Below are positions 1 through 9,713 of a DNA stretch of 64,000 bases, piece by piece. The position numbers were made by a program, and so were the translations under genes. Source of the DNA: Didymella arachidicola (Eukaryota > Ascomycota > Dothideomycetes > Pleosporales > Didymellaceae); assembly GCA_016630955.3 (NCBI GenBank), contig CM049986.1, positions 1,364,001-1,428,000 on the forward strand. The letters are read 5' to 3'. The notes below the pieces were generated by a model. The model was not told where the DNA came from. It did not search any database and saw only the letters and a list, made by a program, of their open reading frames with translations. The number at the start of each line of letters is the position of its first letter. Positions within the stretch are counted from its first letter, which is position 1.

Positions 1-2125
1 GCCAACAAGTGTCTTCTTGCGAGCCAATTCTGCCAATCCTCTAGCAAGGGACTCAATCTGTTGCTCGTTGAGCTCCTCGTCTCGAAGGTTAAAGCTCAGA
101 GTCAAACGTCCCTTATGCGGCTGTGCCTGAGCAGTGATACGGGGCATTTCCCTCAAGGGCGCGAGTATTATATGGCGCTCGTTATTTAGGAGATTCCACA
201 GATACGGTTTATTTACCCTTCTGGCATCTAAGCGAATTCGCTGATTGAGCTGGAACGTGGACAGGGTTCGTGGTCCTGATTCTGATCCTGCGGTAAAATC
301 TTTCAGATGGTCGATCAGGCTACGCGTGAACGACGAGTCACCTGGTGCCGGCGTAGTGTCATCGATTGCACATGCCGACAGCAGCTCGAAACGCTTCGAC
401 GTTCTTTCACCCAAACCTCGGCTCTTCGGCAGGTTACTTGTTGCATAGCAGGCGTCGAGGATTATCAAAACGTCACTTTCGACCTCCTCGGAGCGGAGAA
501 TACTCTCAGCCTTGTGCCAATTGGCACTTGCATCTTTCGCTAAGCCCCTCGCTCTGGCTGGATCTACGGTCGCTGACAGCTGCAGGTATCCGTAGAACTC
601 CGAGTAAACAGCGTGGCCAGAGTAGAATACGACGAGCAAATTGTTCGGTCCGTCATTGTCCTCGATGAATTTTGTGATGCAGCCATTCAGCTGCAGCTGA
701 GTTTTGGTGGCTACGGCAAGCTCGGTGATTTGGGTTTGGAAATGGAATTTGTCACGGAAGACAGCCTCAAGTTCCCTGACCTACGTATGGTCAGTAAAAA
801 GGATCCCAATACCGTATATTCTGTGTTCCAGGGAAATTACTGTAGTCTTCACTCACCTCAGATCTAGTCTTCAGCTCATCCAAGTAGTCAGCCCATTTCA
901 ACAGCAGAACGGCGACATGGGAATATCCTTCAGGCATTTCTAAGTTCTTGGCAATAGCTTCATCCCACCAGTTTCGCATGTCTGCTGCTCTCGTAACTCT
1001 CTCCTCATTGTAGAGAGCCTCAGTCTCAGGCTCGATAAGGTACATCGGGTTCGATTGATTCTGCACTGTCCCTGGTGACTGGTCGATCGACTCATCTTGA
1101 AATTCATCAAGCTCTGCCGGGCTCATTGGGCGTTCCGAGCCCGTTGGACTGGATTGAATGGACAAATCAGCGACGGCTTGACGTTTCAGGTCTGGCGCAT
1201 CAGTCGGACTCCCAGGTTGGCTGTCGAAAGCCTTGCTCGCTGTGCGCTTAGTGGATGCCTCTGGAAAATCCACAGACCGTGGAGGCTCACTTTCGACGAT
1301 GAACTTCAGCGAGGTAGGCGATATAGTGGGTTTTGATCCTGCGCCGAGTGGCTCTTCATCGTCTTCCATGTCCACACGAACTTTGTGAAATCGCCTCAGA
1401 GCTCTTTTGTATCCTTCACCGTACAATAGTGGCATGCAGATATCGAACAAGCCTAATATGGAGTAGGCTTTGTCCTCATCGCGTGTTGTCTTTCTGTTCT
1501 CAGCCCAAGAGAGACGCTGTTGGACTGAGAATCTTTCAAGCGGCCATGGCGGGTTTTGGAGAGCTTCCAAGCGGATACGGGTAATCTCATGGATATCTTG
1601 CCGAAGCGTGGTTTTGTCCCCAAGTCGCACGCCGTTCTTGGAATAGAATTCGACAACTCTTGGAGCGAGTAACTCTTGAAGTGTCCAGCCTCGAGTAAAC
1701 CATCTGCTTCGACGGAAAGCTGGTTTCCACGAAGGGATAAGGTATTGCTCGCCTGGCTCGGGCAAGACTTCAGGTGCATCTGTAGTGACGTCGGAAAGGT
1801 ATACGTAGCACTTCCTCGACCCTTGGTACCAGCGAAACATGGAATTAATCGCTTCTTGCAGTTCCGCGCTGCTGCCTTTATCGATGCAGCAAGTATCCAC
1901 CCAAAAGTGGCTGAGTCCATCTCGCGCAGCTGCTTGCGCACAGAAGCGAAGTTTGTCGTAGCCAGACTTGGTCTTGCCTCTACCCTTGGCTACATCTTTG
2001 AACGACACTTCTTCTCTGTGGTCCGCCATCCATGTGTGAGAAAGTATCGCGTAGGGGGGAATATCCTCCCCATACTTTTCGATATGGGTAAATTCACCAT
2101 CTTGAGTAGATTGTAGGAGGTACAT
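1..2125 (-). CDS. HET-domain protein fused to a caspase-like (C14) peptidase, 3' end beyond window
   Basis: The ATG at 2125 opens exon 1 (2125-857, 423 codons). It carries a HET domain: the YAILSHTW start near residue 27, then HFWVDTCCIDK, SRWFTRGWTLQELLAP and the RDEDKAYSILGLF end near residue 220, followed by a disordered Ser/Pro/acidic linker. A phase-0 intron (856-781, GTGAGT...CATACGTAG) leads to exon 2, which stays open from 780 to the window edge (260 codons). Exon 2 reads as a p20-type caspase fold: YSGHA holds the presumed catalytic His (about residue 479) and ILDACYATS the presumed catalytic Cys (about residue 534). HET domains act in fungal heterokaryon-incompatibility cell death, and C14 peptidases in proteolytic death or stress pathways; a joint role here is inference. 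The C-terminus lies outside the window. A transposon sits just upstream. Splicing is inferred, but the frame match and both catalytic motifs support a single gene. Confidence 0.85.
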
Positions 2126-2284
2126 AGATACAATGACGCTAACAGCTACTTATCATGATTTTCACGAAACCAAGACAGACGCATCAACAGTGTAAGACGT
2201 AGAGCTGGCGTGATGACAGGTGAGTGAGAGAAGGAGGGGACGTGTGGTCTGTGCCAGCCCTGCAGTTGACTGGGGTATGCGTTA

Positions 2285-2309
2285 CCGTGTCCGTGCACCG
2301 AACGCCCGG
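2285..2309 (+). repeat. Left terminal inverted repeat, 25 bp
   Basis: These 25 bases begin CCGTGTCCGTGCACC and match exactly the reverse complement of 4380-4404. The flanking TA at 2283-2284 is the left copy of the target-site duplication. Confidence 0.92.
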
Positions 2310-2356
2310 TGCAACAACATCTACACCAAATATCAACGCGTAATTGCTCAACCACC

Positions 2357-4243
2357 ATGACATGTATTAAAGAAGCGCTTGCAGAAATTGAAAGCCTAAA
2401 GCCTGGCGAAAAACTTGTATATACAACAATTGCAGAAAAACACAGTGTTGATCGCTCAACGTTAGCGCGCAATCATCAAGGCGTGCAGACGCCCCGACGC
2501 GATGTGCCTGCTAATTGCCGGAAACTCACCCAACAACAAGAAGAAGATCTAGTCAAGTATATAGAGGAGCTGTCAACGCGTCGCTTACCACCTACAAGGC
2601 GTATGATACGAAATTTCGCTTCCTCTGTAGCCCAACAGCCCTGCTCCGATAGCTGGGTCACGCGCTTCCTGCACCGTTACCGCGATCAACTCACCTACCG
2701 ATGGACCGCCGGTATGGACTCCAATCGCCACAACGCTGAGTCAGAATACAAGTACAACCTATACTTTGAGCTTCTACAGCAGAAAATCGCTCAGTACGAG
2801 CTAGAGCCTGAGCACACATACAATATGGATGAGAAGGGCTTCGCGATAGGAGTGCTAGGTAGAACAAAACGGGTGTTTGGCAGGCGTCAATTTGAGAAGA
2901 AGGAGGTTAGGCAGGCTCGTCAAGATGGCTCACGTGAGTGGGTGAGCCTCCTAGCTTGCATCTGCGCCGACAGTACTGCTATTCCTCCAGGCATCGTCTT
3001 TGCGTCGAAAAACTCCACCATCCAGAGCCGCTGGGTGGCAGAAATCCAGGCTGGAAAGCACCTTATCCACGTCACCTCTTCACCCTCAGGATGGACGAAC
3101 AACGACATAGGATTAGCCTGGCTTGAGCAGGTGTTTGACCGTTACACCAAGCCTAAGGCGCGAAGAAAGTACCGCCTCTTAATTGTAGACGGCCACGGCA
3201 GTCATCTGACGCAGGAGTTTATCGAATACTGTCACCAGGAACGGATTATACTAGCAGTGTTACCCCTTCACAGTACCCAGACGCTGCAGCCGTTGGACGT
3301 AGTCTGCTTCAAACCTCTCGCTTCCAACTACTCCTGCGAACTTGATAACCACCTCCAGGCGTCCTAAGCTCTTTCCCCACTGTCAAAAGGCGACTTTTTT
3401 ACCCTATTCTGGCCTGCTTGGGTTGCTACGTTCAGCAAAGATCTTATACTAAAGGCCTTCACAGCCACCGGTATATCCCCAGTTAACCCCGACGTTATCC
3501 TTGATAGATTCCGCCACTCAACCCCTGACAACTCAGGATCAGTCTCCTCTAGCTCTACAGCTTATTCTGCAGAGGATTGGCTTAAAGCTTGCACTACACT
3601 TCAAGCAGAGGTGAAGGATCACCGCAGTGCAGGTGCGCGGAAGCTAGGTCAAACTATCCACCATCTATCATCCCAAGTTGAGTTACTTCAAGCTGAAATT
3701 GATGGCCTGCGGCAGGAGCTATACCGAAAGCAGAAGCGTCAGAATCAACCCAACAGGCAATTAGATCTGCAACAGCACCATGAGTACCGTGGAGGTGCAA
3801 TGATGTGGTCTCCTCGCGCCTTCCGGGAGGCGCGAGCTCGCATGGCTATTCAAGAACAAGAGAGGCGTGAGGAGGAGCTAAAGAAGGGGGAGATGAAGGA
3901 GTTAGCCGCTGCTGATAAGCTCTACAACGAAAAGATTGCTGAAGAAAAGCGTCAACAGCGGGCGAGGGAGAAGGCAGTGAGAGACCAGGCTAAGGCAGAG
4001 GAGCGAGCAGCTATAGAGGAACGCAAGGCTGAAAGAGCGCGTCAAAAGGCAGCTCGCGACGCTGCAAAAGCTGTTAAACTATCCCAAAGAGGTAATTGCA
4101 CAACCTTAAAAGTAACTGCAGCTAAAACAAAGCCTGCGCGTCGTGCAGTAGGTGCTCGTAGTCATCCTAAGCCTGCGACGCCTCCTCTACCACGCGCCAC
4201 TGTCACCACAAGAAGCGGCCGCACCGCCACAAAATATAAGTAA
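2357..4243 (+). pseudogene. pogo/Fot1-type DDE transposase with one in-frame stop
   Basis: From the ATG at 2357 the frame runs to TAA at 3365-3367, then resumes in the same frame without another stop to 4243. In order: an N-terminal psq-like helix-turn-helix, a CENP-B-type DNA-binding region with TRFLHRYRDQL, and the DDE_1 catalytic core. The acidic triad is visible as YNMDEKGF, LIVDGHGSH and LQPLDVVCF. Thirty-five residues separate the last two Asp (DD35D), the spacing usual for pogo/Fot1. The C-terminal third (after 3600) is a Lys/Glu/Arg-rich coiled coil with a basic tail. The stop falls after the third catalytic Asp, so a truncated product would keep the triad but lose the coiled coil. 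The stop is compatible with CAA to TAA. Confidence 0.88.
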
Positions 4244-4379
4244 CTTTGTATGAGAAAATTTGTTGTATAGGCCTGTAGAGTACTCCGCCAAAAGATCTCA
4301 CGATAATAGCCATTGTACGTGGCTCTACAGCCTCAATTCTGCGGTTGCAGTGCAGGCCCGGAGCGGGCGTTCGGTGACT

Positions 4380-4404
4380 CCGGGCGTTCGGTGCACGGAC
4401 ACGG
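4380..4404 (-). repeat. Right terminal inverted repeat, 25 bp
   Basis: Exact inverted copy of 2285-2309, followed by TA at 4405-4406. Just inside it, near 4363-4376, the motif GGGCGTTCGGTG occurs once more, so the right end carries a short subterminal duplication of part of the inverted repeat, possibly an extra transposase-binding site. Confidence 0.92.
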
Positions 4405-4406
4405 TA

Positions 4407-5838
4407 CCGCCCCCAACTTGGTGGCCTAACCACGTAGTCAGGGCAATAGCCCGTTACACATGGAGCTGAGGGCCTGAGGCTGACAAAATACAGTATGGTA
4501 CAGTGGCTTCCCATGAGGCTATATTCATGGTTGATAGTGTCATGTGTTTAGCACACTCTGCAGCGCGACTTGTTCAGTACATGACAGAAACCCTGGATGG
4601 GTCAATCCAGCTCTTCTGTTATCCGCTCCGTACGGTCCAGTGATGTGTCCAACATTTGTTGTTCGGTCCTTCCCTGGGTGTGCTGGTACACGCGCCTCAT
4701 GCTGACTAGATATTTGAAGAACTACCCAGCTGGTCGAGCGCGGCACTGCAGGAGACTAGAGATATGAAAATGCAATGATGCAGATGATTAATTTGATCAG
4801 AACTCTGGCGTACAGACGTTAGCCATAAGATATGATCACTCATCTGGTAGAACTCAGACATGCAGGCCAAGGTCGTTAGTAAGCGACAACATATCCATCG
4901 CTTAGCTCGTTCCACGATGGTAAGGCACTGAAGCGAAAGGAGTAGGAGTAGAGGAATCCGTGGAAGCAAGCCAAGCAAGAGCAGTGCGATCCCAGATATA
5001 ACTATCAGCGCCAGACCGCTCACGTACCAATGATCTGGAGTCTATGCAAACTTGGAAGAAGTAAAAGACTGTATCAGTGTACTAGAAAGACTTACTTTCT
5101 ATAAGACCTTTATCGTCGTCGTCGACATCATGCTTCTTACCCCACCTGTCCATCGAGTCGAATTGCAGGATTGACGTAGCAGCAATTCCATCGGTGAGAT
5201 GAATTAATCTCCCCATCGTATTTGCGGTGTACAGATGCGACGGCAACGCTGCAGTCAAGGAACAGAGCCGCGTCGAACAGCCCCAGCATCCAGCTCTGCT
5301 ACGACCATCAGGACTCCAGTCCTGATTTAGACGAAATCGATGCCTGATCGAAAGTCTCGAGCATGGCAATAAAATTGATGTCTACGTTTAAGCCCACCTC
5401 TACATCTTGCCATGATATTTAGTGTCAGGACCAGTCAGATCGAAAATGGTTCCGAGCAAGGGCTTGTCCATATGCGCACATACGTAAGATCAGCCGAACG
5501 TGGACGACCGTAAATGCAAAACTAGTAATAATATTGTTCTAAAAAACATAGTCTAAGATGGGATCATGTCGCCTGTAGCGGCAGAAGCCATCATGCACAC
5601 CGATACCGGCGTACGGTAGCGACGCACTAAGTGCGCAGTGGCATGTCTCTATAGCAGGACATTGATCATGACCGGGCGGTTACTTCTCACATCGTTGATA
5701 TTCGGCGCCTGGTGCGCAGCGACTTTCTTCCTACCGATCGTTGCCCATGAGACGCAAGATTCTGCGAGGAGGATTTGGATGCATTCGCGTATGTGCTGCG
5801 CACCCACTCGTCGAGATCTTATCCCGAGCCTAATGTTG
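4407..5838. other. Gene-poor stretch right of the transposon
   Basis: No supported gene. The only suggestive feature is a minus-strand hydrophobic reading frame around 5023-4706 (GLALIVISGIALLLLGLL), after a possible GTAAGT donor near 5086. I could not join it in frame to an upstream coding exon, so it may be a decayed membrane-protein exon or chance. Confidence 0.4.
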
Positions 5839-6111
5839 TCAAGGCGTTCCTGTGGTGCGGGTGACGTGCGACGTACAGTCTGTGTGCGGTGCTTCGAGCT
5901 GCATCGTGCCGGCAGATTGGGTGACCGCGATGTTTCGGCGGGCTTCGTTCCTGGCAATGTTCATGGCCCAGAGTGAAGCAAATATCCGGACCAGGTCCGA
6001 CGGCTCCATAACGAGTACAACGTGCAAGCTGCGTTGCTTCAAGTCGTCGTGAGGCTGAGGATCCAGATCCAGAAGATACTCGAGGTGCTCGTGCAGATCA
6101 TCTTCGGCCAT
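5839..6111 (-). CDS. Possible small hypothetical protein (90 aa)
   Basis: The ATG at 6111 opens a 90-codon frame starting MAEDDLHEHLEYLLDLD and ending TTGTP. Codon choice resembles neighbouring genes (many C/G third positions). A further minus-strand open stretch continues to 5649 in another frame, and the plus strand at 5668-5976 also holds an open frame with a hydrophobic N-terminus (GRLLLTSLIFGAWCAATF). The strand and exon structure are therefore ambiguous. I recognise no family. Confidence 0.25.
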   Translation of the reverse strand: MAEDDLHEHLEYLLDLDPQPHDDLKQRSLHVVLVMEPSDLVRIFASLWAMNIARNEARRNIAVTQSAGTMQLEAPHTDCTSHVTRTTGTP

Positions 6112-6164
6112 ATCGATCCAGACAAGTCTTTCTTCACGAGGAGCGTGAGACAAAGCTTGGGGTC

Positions 6165-6776
6165 TCAAACGGCGACCCAGCTACCACTCCATATCCCATC
6201 GGTCTTGCACCCGTCGCAAGTCGTGTGATCGCATCCAGTGGGCTTGGTGAAGTCGTACTCGTCCCACGTGATAGCCTCTTCTTCTTCATCTTCACCCATG
6301 ACGACATCTTCATCCTTCTCAGTCTCAGCAGGCTGCTCCGGCGCAACATCCTCCGCCTGCACAACCACGGCTTCGGGAACAACATCCCCCTCTGGCTTCT
6401 GCTCCACCTTCTGCTCCACCTTCTGCTCCACCTTCTCCTCCTTCCCCACGCTCGTCCCCACCTTCTTAAACCCGCCCCCGATCTTCGTGAAGCCCTTGCC
6501 CAGTCCTCCTCCAGCACCGATCTTCGTAAACCCTTTGCCTGCAAGCGCGCCATTGCCGCTCCCAACGGCGCGGAGCTCGACGCCCTGCTTCGGTTTCTGG
6601 CCCTCGGCGTCGTTGGAGGCGGTCAACTTCTTCATGTCGGCGAGGCGCTGGCGGTGGTTGTGGTCGTAGCTGCGCAGGTGGTTTTCGTAGTCGAGTTGGC
6701 GCGGGTAGCCTTTGTCGCAGATGGAGCAGTTGAAGAGGCGCATTGCGGCGGGGAGGGGGTTGTTTCGAGGTGGCAT
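6165..6776 (-). CDS. U1-type C2H2 zinc-finger protein (203 aa)
   Basis: A single-exon frame from the ATG at 6776. Near the N-terminus is one C2H2 finger, CSIC followed by NHLRSYDH, with the C-x2-C-x12-H-x5-H spacing of U1-like/matrin fingers, which usually bind RNA or act in RNP complexes. Two KGFTKIG repeats follow, then a threefold KVEQ repeat, a Glu/Asp-rich acidic segment, and a C-terminal motif CDHTTCDGC that could bind a second metal. The start is supported by the finger lying just after it. The gene is divergent from the MCP1-like gene across 231 bp. Nuclear RNA-linked function is inference from the finger class. Confidence 0.75.
   Translation of the reverse strand: MPPRNNPLPAAMRLFNCSICDKGYPRQLDYENHLRSYDHNHRQRLADMKKLTASNDAEGQKPKQGVELRAVGSGNGALAGKGFTKIGAGGGLGKGFTKIGGGFKKVGTSVGKEEKVEQKVEQKVEQKPEGDVVPEAVVVQAEDVAPEQPAETEKDEDVVMGEDEEEEAITWDEYDFTKPTGCDHTTCDGCKTDGIWSGSWVAV
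6396..6436. repeat. 12-bp tandem repeat, about 3.4 copies, inside the zinc-finger gene
   Basis: The unit CTTCTGCTCCAC repeats three times exactly plus a partial copy. On the coding (minus) strand this gives the tetrapeptide repeat KVEQ. In-frame unit length keeps the protein open; length polymorphism between strains would be expected. Confidence 0.9.
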
Positions 6777-7007
6777 GTTGACTGTTTAATTTGTGTTTGC
6801 TTTTGTGTGAGATGAATTGGGAAGAGTTTCGAATTGCAGGATTCGCTATGTTGGTGGAGGTATAGACACACAGTGTGAAGTTCGCACTGACGTGAGGCTC
6901 AACAGCCCTGCGTTCCAGTTGCTTGGTAGCCGAGGCAGGACCCACACCGCAGTCACCGCCATCAACCTATCAACATCGCCCGAATCAGCAACCTCACAGC
7001 ACACGAC
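6777..7007. promoter_or_regulatory. Shared divergent promoter, zinc-finger gene / MCP1-like gene
   Basis: A 231-bp gap between two divergent start codons (6776 minus, 7008 plus) must hold both 5' leaders and promoters. I recognise no specific operator in it. Confidence 0.6.
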
Positions 7008-8018
7008 ATGGCGCCGCAACCTCCGCCGGCGCTGCCGACCCTCGACGACGAGGAAGCGGGCGTGATGGGGCTGACAGAAGTCGAGCCCAGCCCCGTGGAA
7101 GAGACGCCCACCGAATTCAAAGAAGGCTACTTTCCCACTGAAGCGAAGAGCGAAGGCCAGGAAGAGTTCAGTCTGCCGCGGAGAACGACAACGACATTGG
7201 GACTGGGTGGCAGTCACGGACCAGTGTGGTGGTGTAAGTCCCTCCCTCTCCTATGTTTGAAGAGAGCGAGCCTAACATCATCAGTAACGCGCATCCAAAA
7301 GTATTCCTCGTACGCCTTCGGCATCTTCACCACCTTCCACATCGCCAACACCTCTCTGATCCCGCTCGCCATCCGCTCCGTCCCCGAAGCAAACCGTTAC
7401 CTCCTCCTCACCCGACCCTACTACCAATCCACCATCGCCGAGCCACTCGTCGTCGCGCTCCCGCTCCTCGCACACATCACCTCCGGCGTAGCGCTGCGCC
7501 TCTACCGGCGCCGCGTAGCTCTGCAGCGCTACGGCGCTGAGACACGAACAGACAAGCGCTCGATCCCGTGGCCGGTGTTGAGTGGCACAAGTGCACTGGG
7601 TTACATACTGCTTCCACTCGCGAGTTTCCACGTCTGGACGACGCGCATCCTGCCTGCGTACATGCACGGCGACAACAGCTTGATATCGCTTTCCTACGTC
7701 AGTCACGGCTTCGCGACGCACCCCTTTCTCTCGTTTGCCGGGTTCGCTGCGCTCGTCGGCGCGGGCGTGTGGCATTTTGTCTGGGGCGCAAGTCAGTGGT
7801 TGGGCTGGAAGCCCAGTCAGGTGAGCGCATACTCGGAGCACAAGGACCTGGAGAGGAAGAGGAGGTGGTATATTATCAATGGCGTGGCCGCGGCGATTAC
7901 GGGGCTGTGGCTTGCGGGCGGGCTTGGTGTTGTGGGGAGAGCGGGGAAGACTGTGGGGTGGATTGGGAAGGAGTTTGATGAGTTGTATAGTAAGGTGCCG
8001 TTTATGCATAGTCTGTGA
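7008..8018 (+). CDS. MCP1-like mitochondrial membrane protein (DUF1691)
   Basis: Exon 1 is 7008-7233 and exon 2 is 7285-8018, separated by a 51-nt GTAAGT...TCAG intron; spliced length is 319 aa. The acidic, Pro-rich N-terminus (about 70 aa) is followed by a multi-helix membrane region. The stretch FHIANTSLIPLAIRSV and later helices (LGYILLPLASFHVWTTRI, FLSFAGFAALVGAGVWHFVW, GVAAAITGLWLAGGLGVVG) match the MCP1/DUF1691 family. Yeast Mcp1 is an outer mitochondrial membrane protein that recruits Vps13 and supports lipid homeostasis at contact sites. The intron is a multiple of three and contains no stop, so retention would add 17 residues rather than break the frame. Confidence 0.78.
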   Translation: MAPQPPPALPTLDDEEAGVMGLTEVEPSPVEETPTEFKEGYFPTEAKSEGQEEFSLPRRTTTTLGLGGSHGPVWWCKSLPLLCLKRASLTSSVTRIQKYSSYAFGIFTTFHIANTSLIPLAIRSVPEANRYLLLTRPYYQSTIAEPLVVALPLLAHITSGVALRLYRRRVALQRYGAETRTDKRSIPWPVLSGTSALGYILLPLASFHVWTTRILPAYMHGDNSLISLSYVSHGFATHPFLSFAGFAALVGAGVWHFVWGASQWLGWKPSQVSAYSEHKDLERKRRWYIINGVAAAITGLWLAGGLGVVGRAGKTVGWIGKEFDELYSKVPFMHSL

Positions 8019-8720
8019 GTTCACATTATGGAGACGCGCGACGTGGGCGATGTGAACGAGACCAGAACTTGGAGAAAGTGTATGATTGGAGAGGATTGCA
8101 TAAAAGGCAGACTATTGCCGGTTGTTTGGTAGTATACCCCACGAATGCTATGATAGACTCACACTGTGCCCAGTTTGCGCGCAACTCCTCGAAATCAGAG
8201 TCGGGGCAACAACCCACGTACGTACAGATACCAAGGGCCTACATCTCGAGCTTTTCGCAAGCTCATCACTCGGACCCCGTCGTCTCCTGAATCCAGCAAC
8301 GGTCGCTTCCAAAAGATCGATTATTGCGCCGACGGCATACAACAAGCGGCAGGCGCACCTGCCAGCCTTGCTAACTGACGTTTGTGGCGCCTCACCCTCG
8401 GCCTTTACGTCGGTGAATCTGGCAGCGAGCTGCCGATCTACCAATCAACGTCTTCACCATCCGTCTCCGCTAGCCTTATGCGTATCTCCGACCTTGGACT
8501 TGTGCCGCGGATTTCATAAATTGAACTCACGATACGGGTTCGCGGTGTTCTAGATGGAGCGAGGTGCTATGGAGCTAGTGTTTATATGCGAGGGGTGTTG
8601 CTGTTCTGGGGCTACATAACACTGCGTCACCATCTTCGACAACGAGATAGACATTAGAATTCAGCCTCGCATTACAATCTACTGATCAATCTGGTCACAC
8701 ACTGAATCTTCTTGCAAGGT
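8019..8720. other. Intergenic, no gene seen
   Basis: 702 bp between two plus-strand genes. Open frames here have no family resemblance or sensible codon pattern. It should contain the 3' end of the MCP1-like gene and the promoter of the DUF3112 gene. Confidence 0.5.
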
Positions 8721-9713
8721 ATGACTTCCATCAAGTCGACCGGGGCTTTTTCTAACATTTCCCAGATGAGCCAGAAGGCACCTTACCCGTCCAAGGTCTG
8801 GTCTCTAGGCGGCAAACCAGAGAAGTCGATAGACATCCCAGTCACTGCGATCTGCCTCTTTCTCTACATATGCTGCGCAGCAATGCACATGACAATCCTC
8901 CAACTGAACCAACGACGAGGTCACAAATTCCTCTTCAACGGCGCTCTCTTCGGTACATCCCCCCTCCCTCCCTCGCGCCAAACCATCTAACACCACCCAG
9001 GCTTCTGCATGTCCCGCATAGTAACCTGCTGTCTGCGCATCTCCTCCGTCCTCCACCCATACAACATCCGCCTCGCCATCGCCGCACAAATCTTCACCGT
9101 GGCCGGCGTCCTCATCGTCTTCGTCGTCAACATCCTCTGGACCCAGCGCCTCGTCCGCTCCCTGCACCCCCACTTCGGCTGGCACCGCGTCCCGTCCACA
9201 CTCCTCAAGATCCTCTGGCCCATCATCGGACTCACCCTCGCCGCACTCATCACAGTCACAGTGCAGAGCTTCTACACCCTCCGCCCACGAACCCACTTTA
9301 TCGACCGCGCCGTGCAACTCTACGGCTCCACCTTCCTAGCCGTAATCTCATTCCTGCCTCTCCCCGCTCTGGCTCTCGCGTTCGCGATCCCGCGGACACA
9401 GCGCCATGATAAGTTCGGCGCGGGGCGTTTGCGGATTAAAGTCGCGGTTCTGGTAACGGGCACGATGCTGGTGTGCTTTGGCGCGAGCTATCGCGCGGGG
9501 ACGTCGTGGATGCCTCCTGTGCCGATGACGGAGCCTTTGCCAGGGTATTTCCACAAGGCGGCGTTTTATGTGGCGGATTTTGGTGTGGAGATTTTGACGG
9601 TGGCGTTGTATGCGCTTATGCGGGTTGACTTGAGGTTCCATGTGCCGGATGGTGCGAGGGGGCCAGGGGCATATTCGGGGAGTGAGGGGTTGGGGGAGAA
9701 GTTTGATGCGTGA
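8721..9713 (+). CDS. DUF3112 family multi-spanning membrane protein (314 aa)
   Basis: Exons 8721-8952 and 9001-9713 join in frame (phase 1) across a 48-nt GTACAT...CCCAG intron, giving LFGFCMSRIV at the junction. The ATG at 8721 is the first in-frame start. The pattern AICLFLYICCAAMHMTILQLN, RGHKFLFNGALFG, RIVTCCLRI, HPHFGWHR is typical of fungal DUF3112 proteins, which resemble RTA1-like seven-helix proteins. I count about seven hydrophobic helices and a short polar C-tail. No biochemical role is established for the family that I can state. Third codon positions are strongly C-rich up to about 9400 and G-rich after it. Confidence 0.8.

Larger units (their letters stand above)
2283..4406 (+). 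mobile_element. Tc1/mariner superfamily (pogo/Fot1-type) DNA transposon with TA duplication
   Basis: The element spans 2285-4404 (2,120 bp). It is bounded by perfect 25-bp terminal inverted repeats and a TA dinucleotide on each side (2283-2284 and 4405-4406), the target-site duplication expected of Tc1/mariner. Between the ends lies one long transposase frame in plus orientation, interrupted by a single stop. Intact ends and an almost intact frame suggest a recent insertion. It could be moved in trans by another copy's transposase, but on its own it looks non-autonomous. It sits between the start of the HET-caspase gene (158 bp from 2125 to the TA) and a gene-poor stretch. Confidence 0.9.

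Noticed and set aside
4706..5369. Possible two-exon minus-strand membrane protein (DDDDKGLIES exon plus GLALIVISGIALLLLG exon)
   Set aside because: The only GTAAGT/AG pair does not join the hydrophobic frame to the upstream exon; no ATG and no family similarity.
8122..8553. 143-codon plus-strand open frame between the MCP1-like and DUF3112 genes
   Set aside because: No ATG at its start, atypical composition, overlapped by equally long minus-strand frames; no domain seen.
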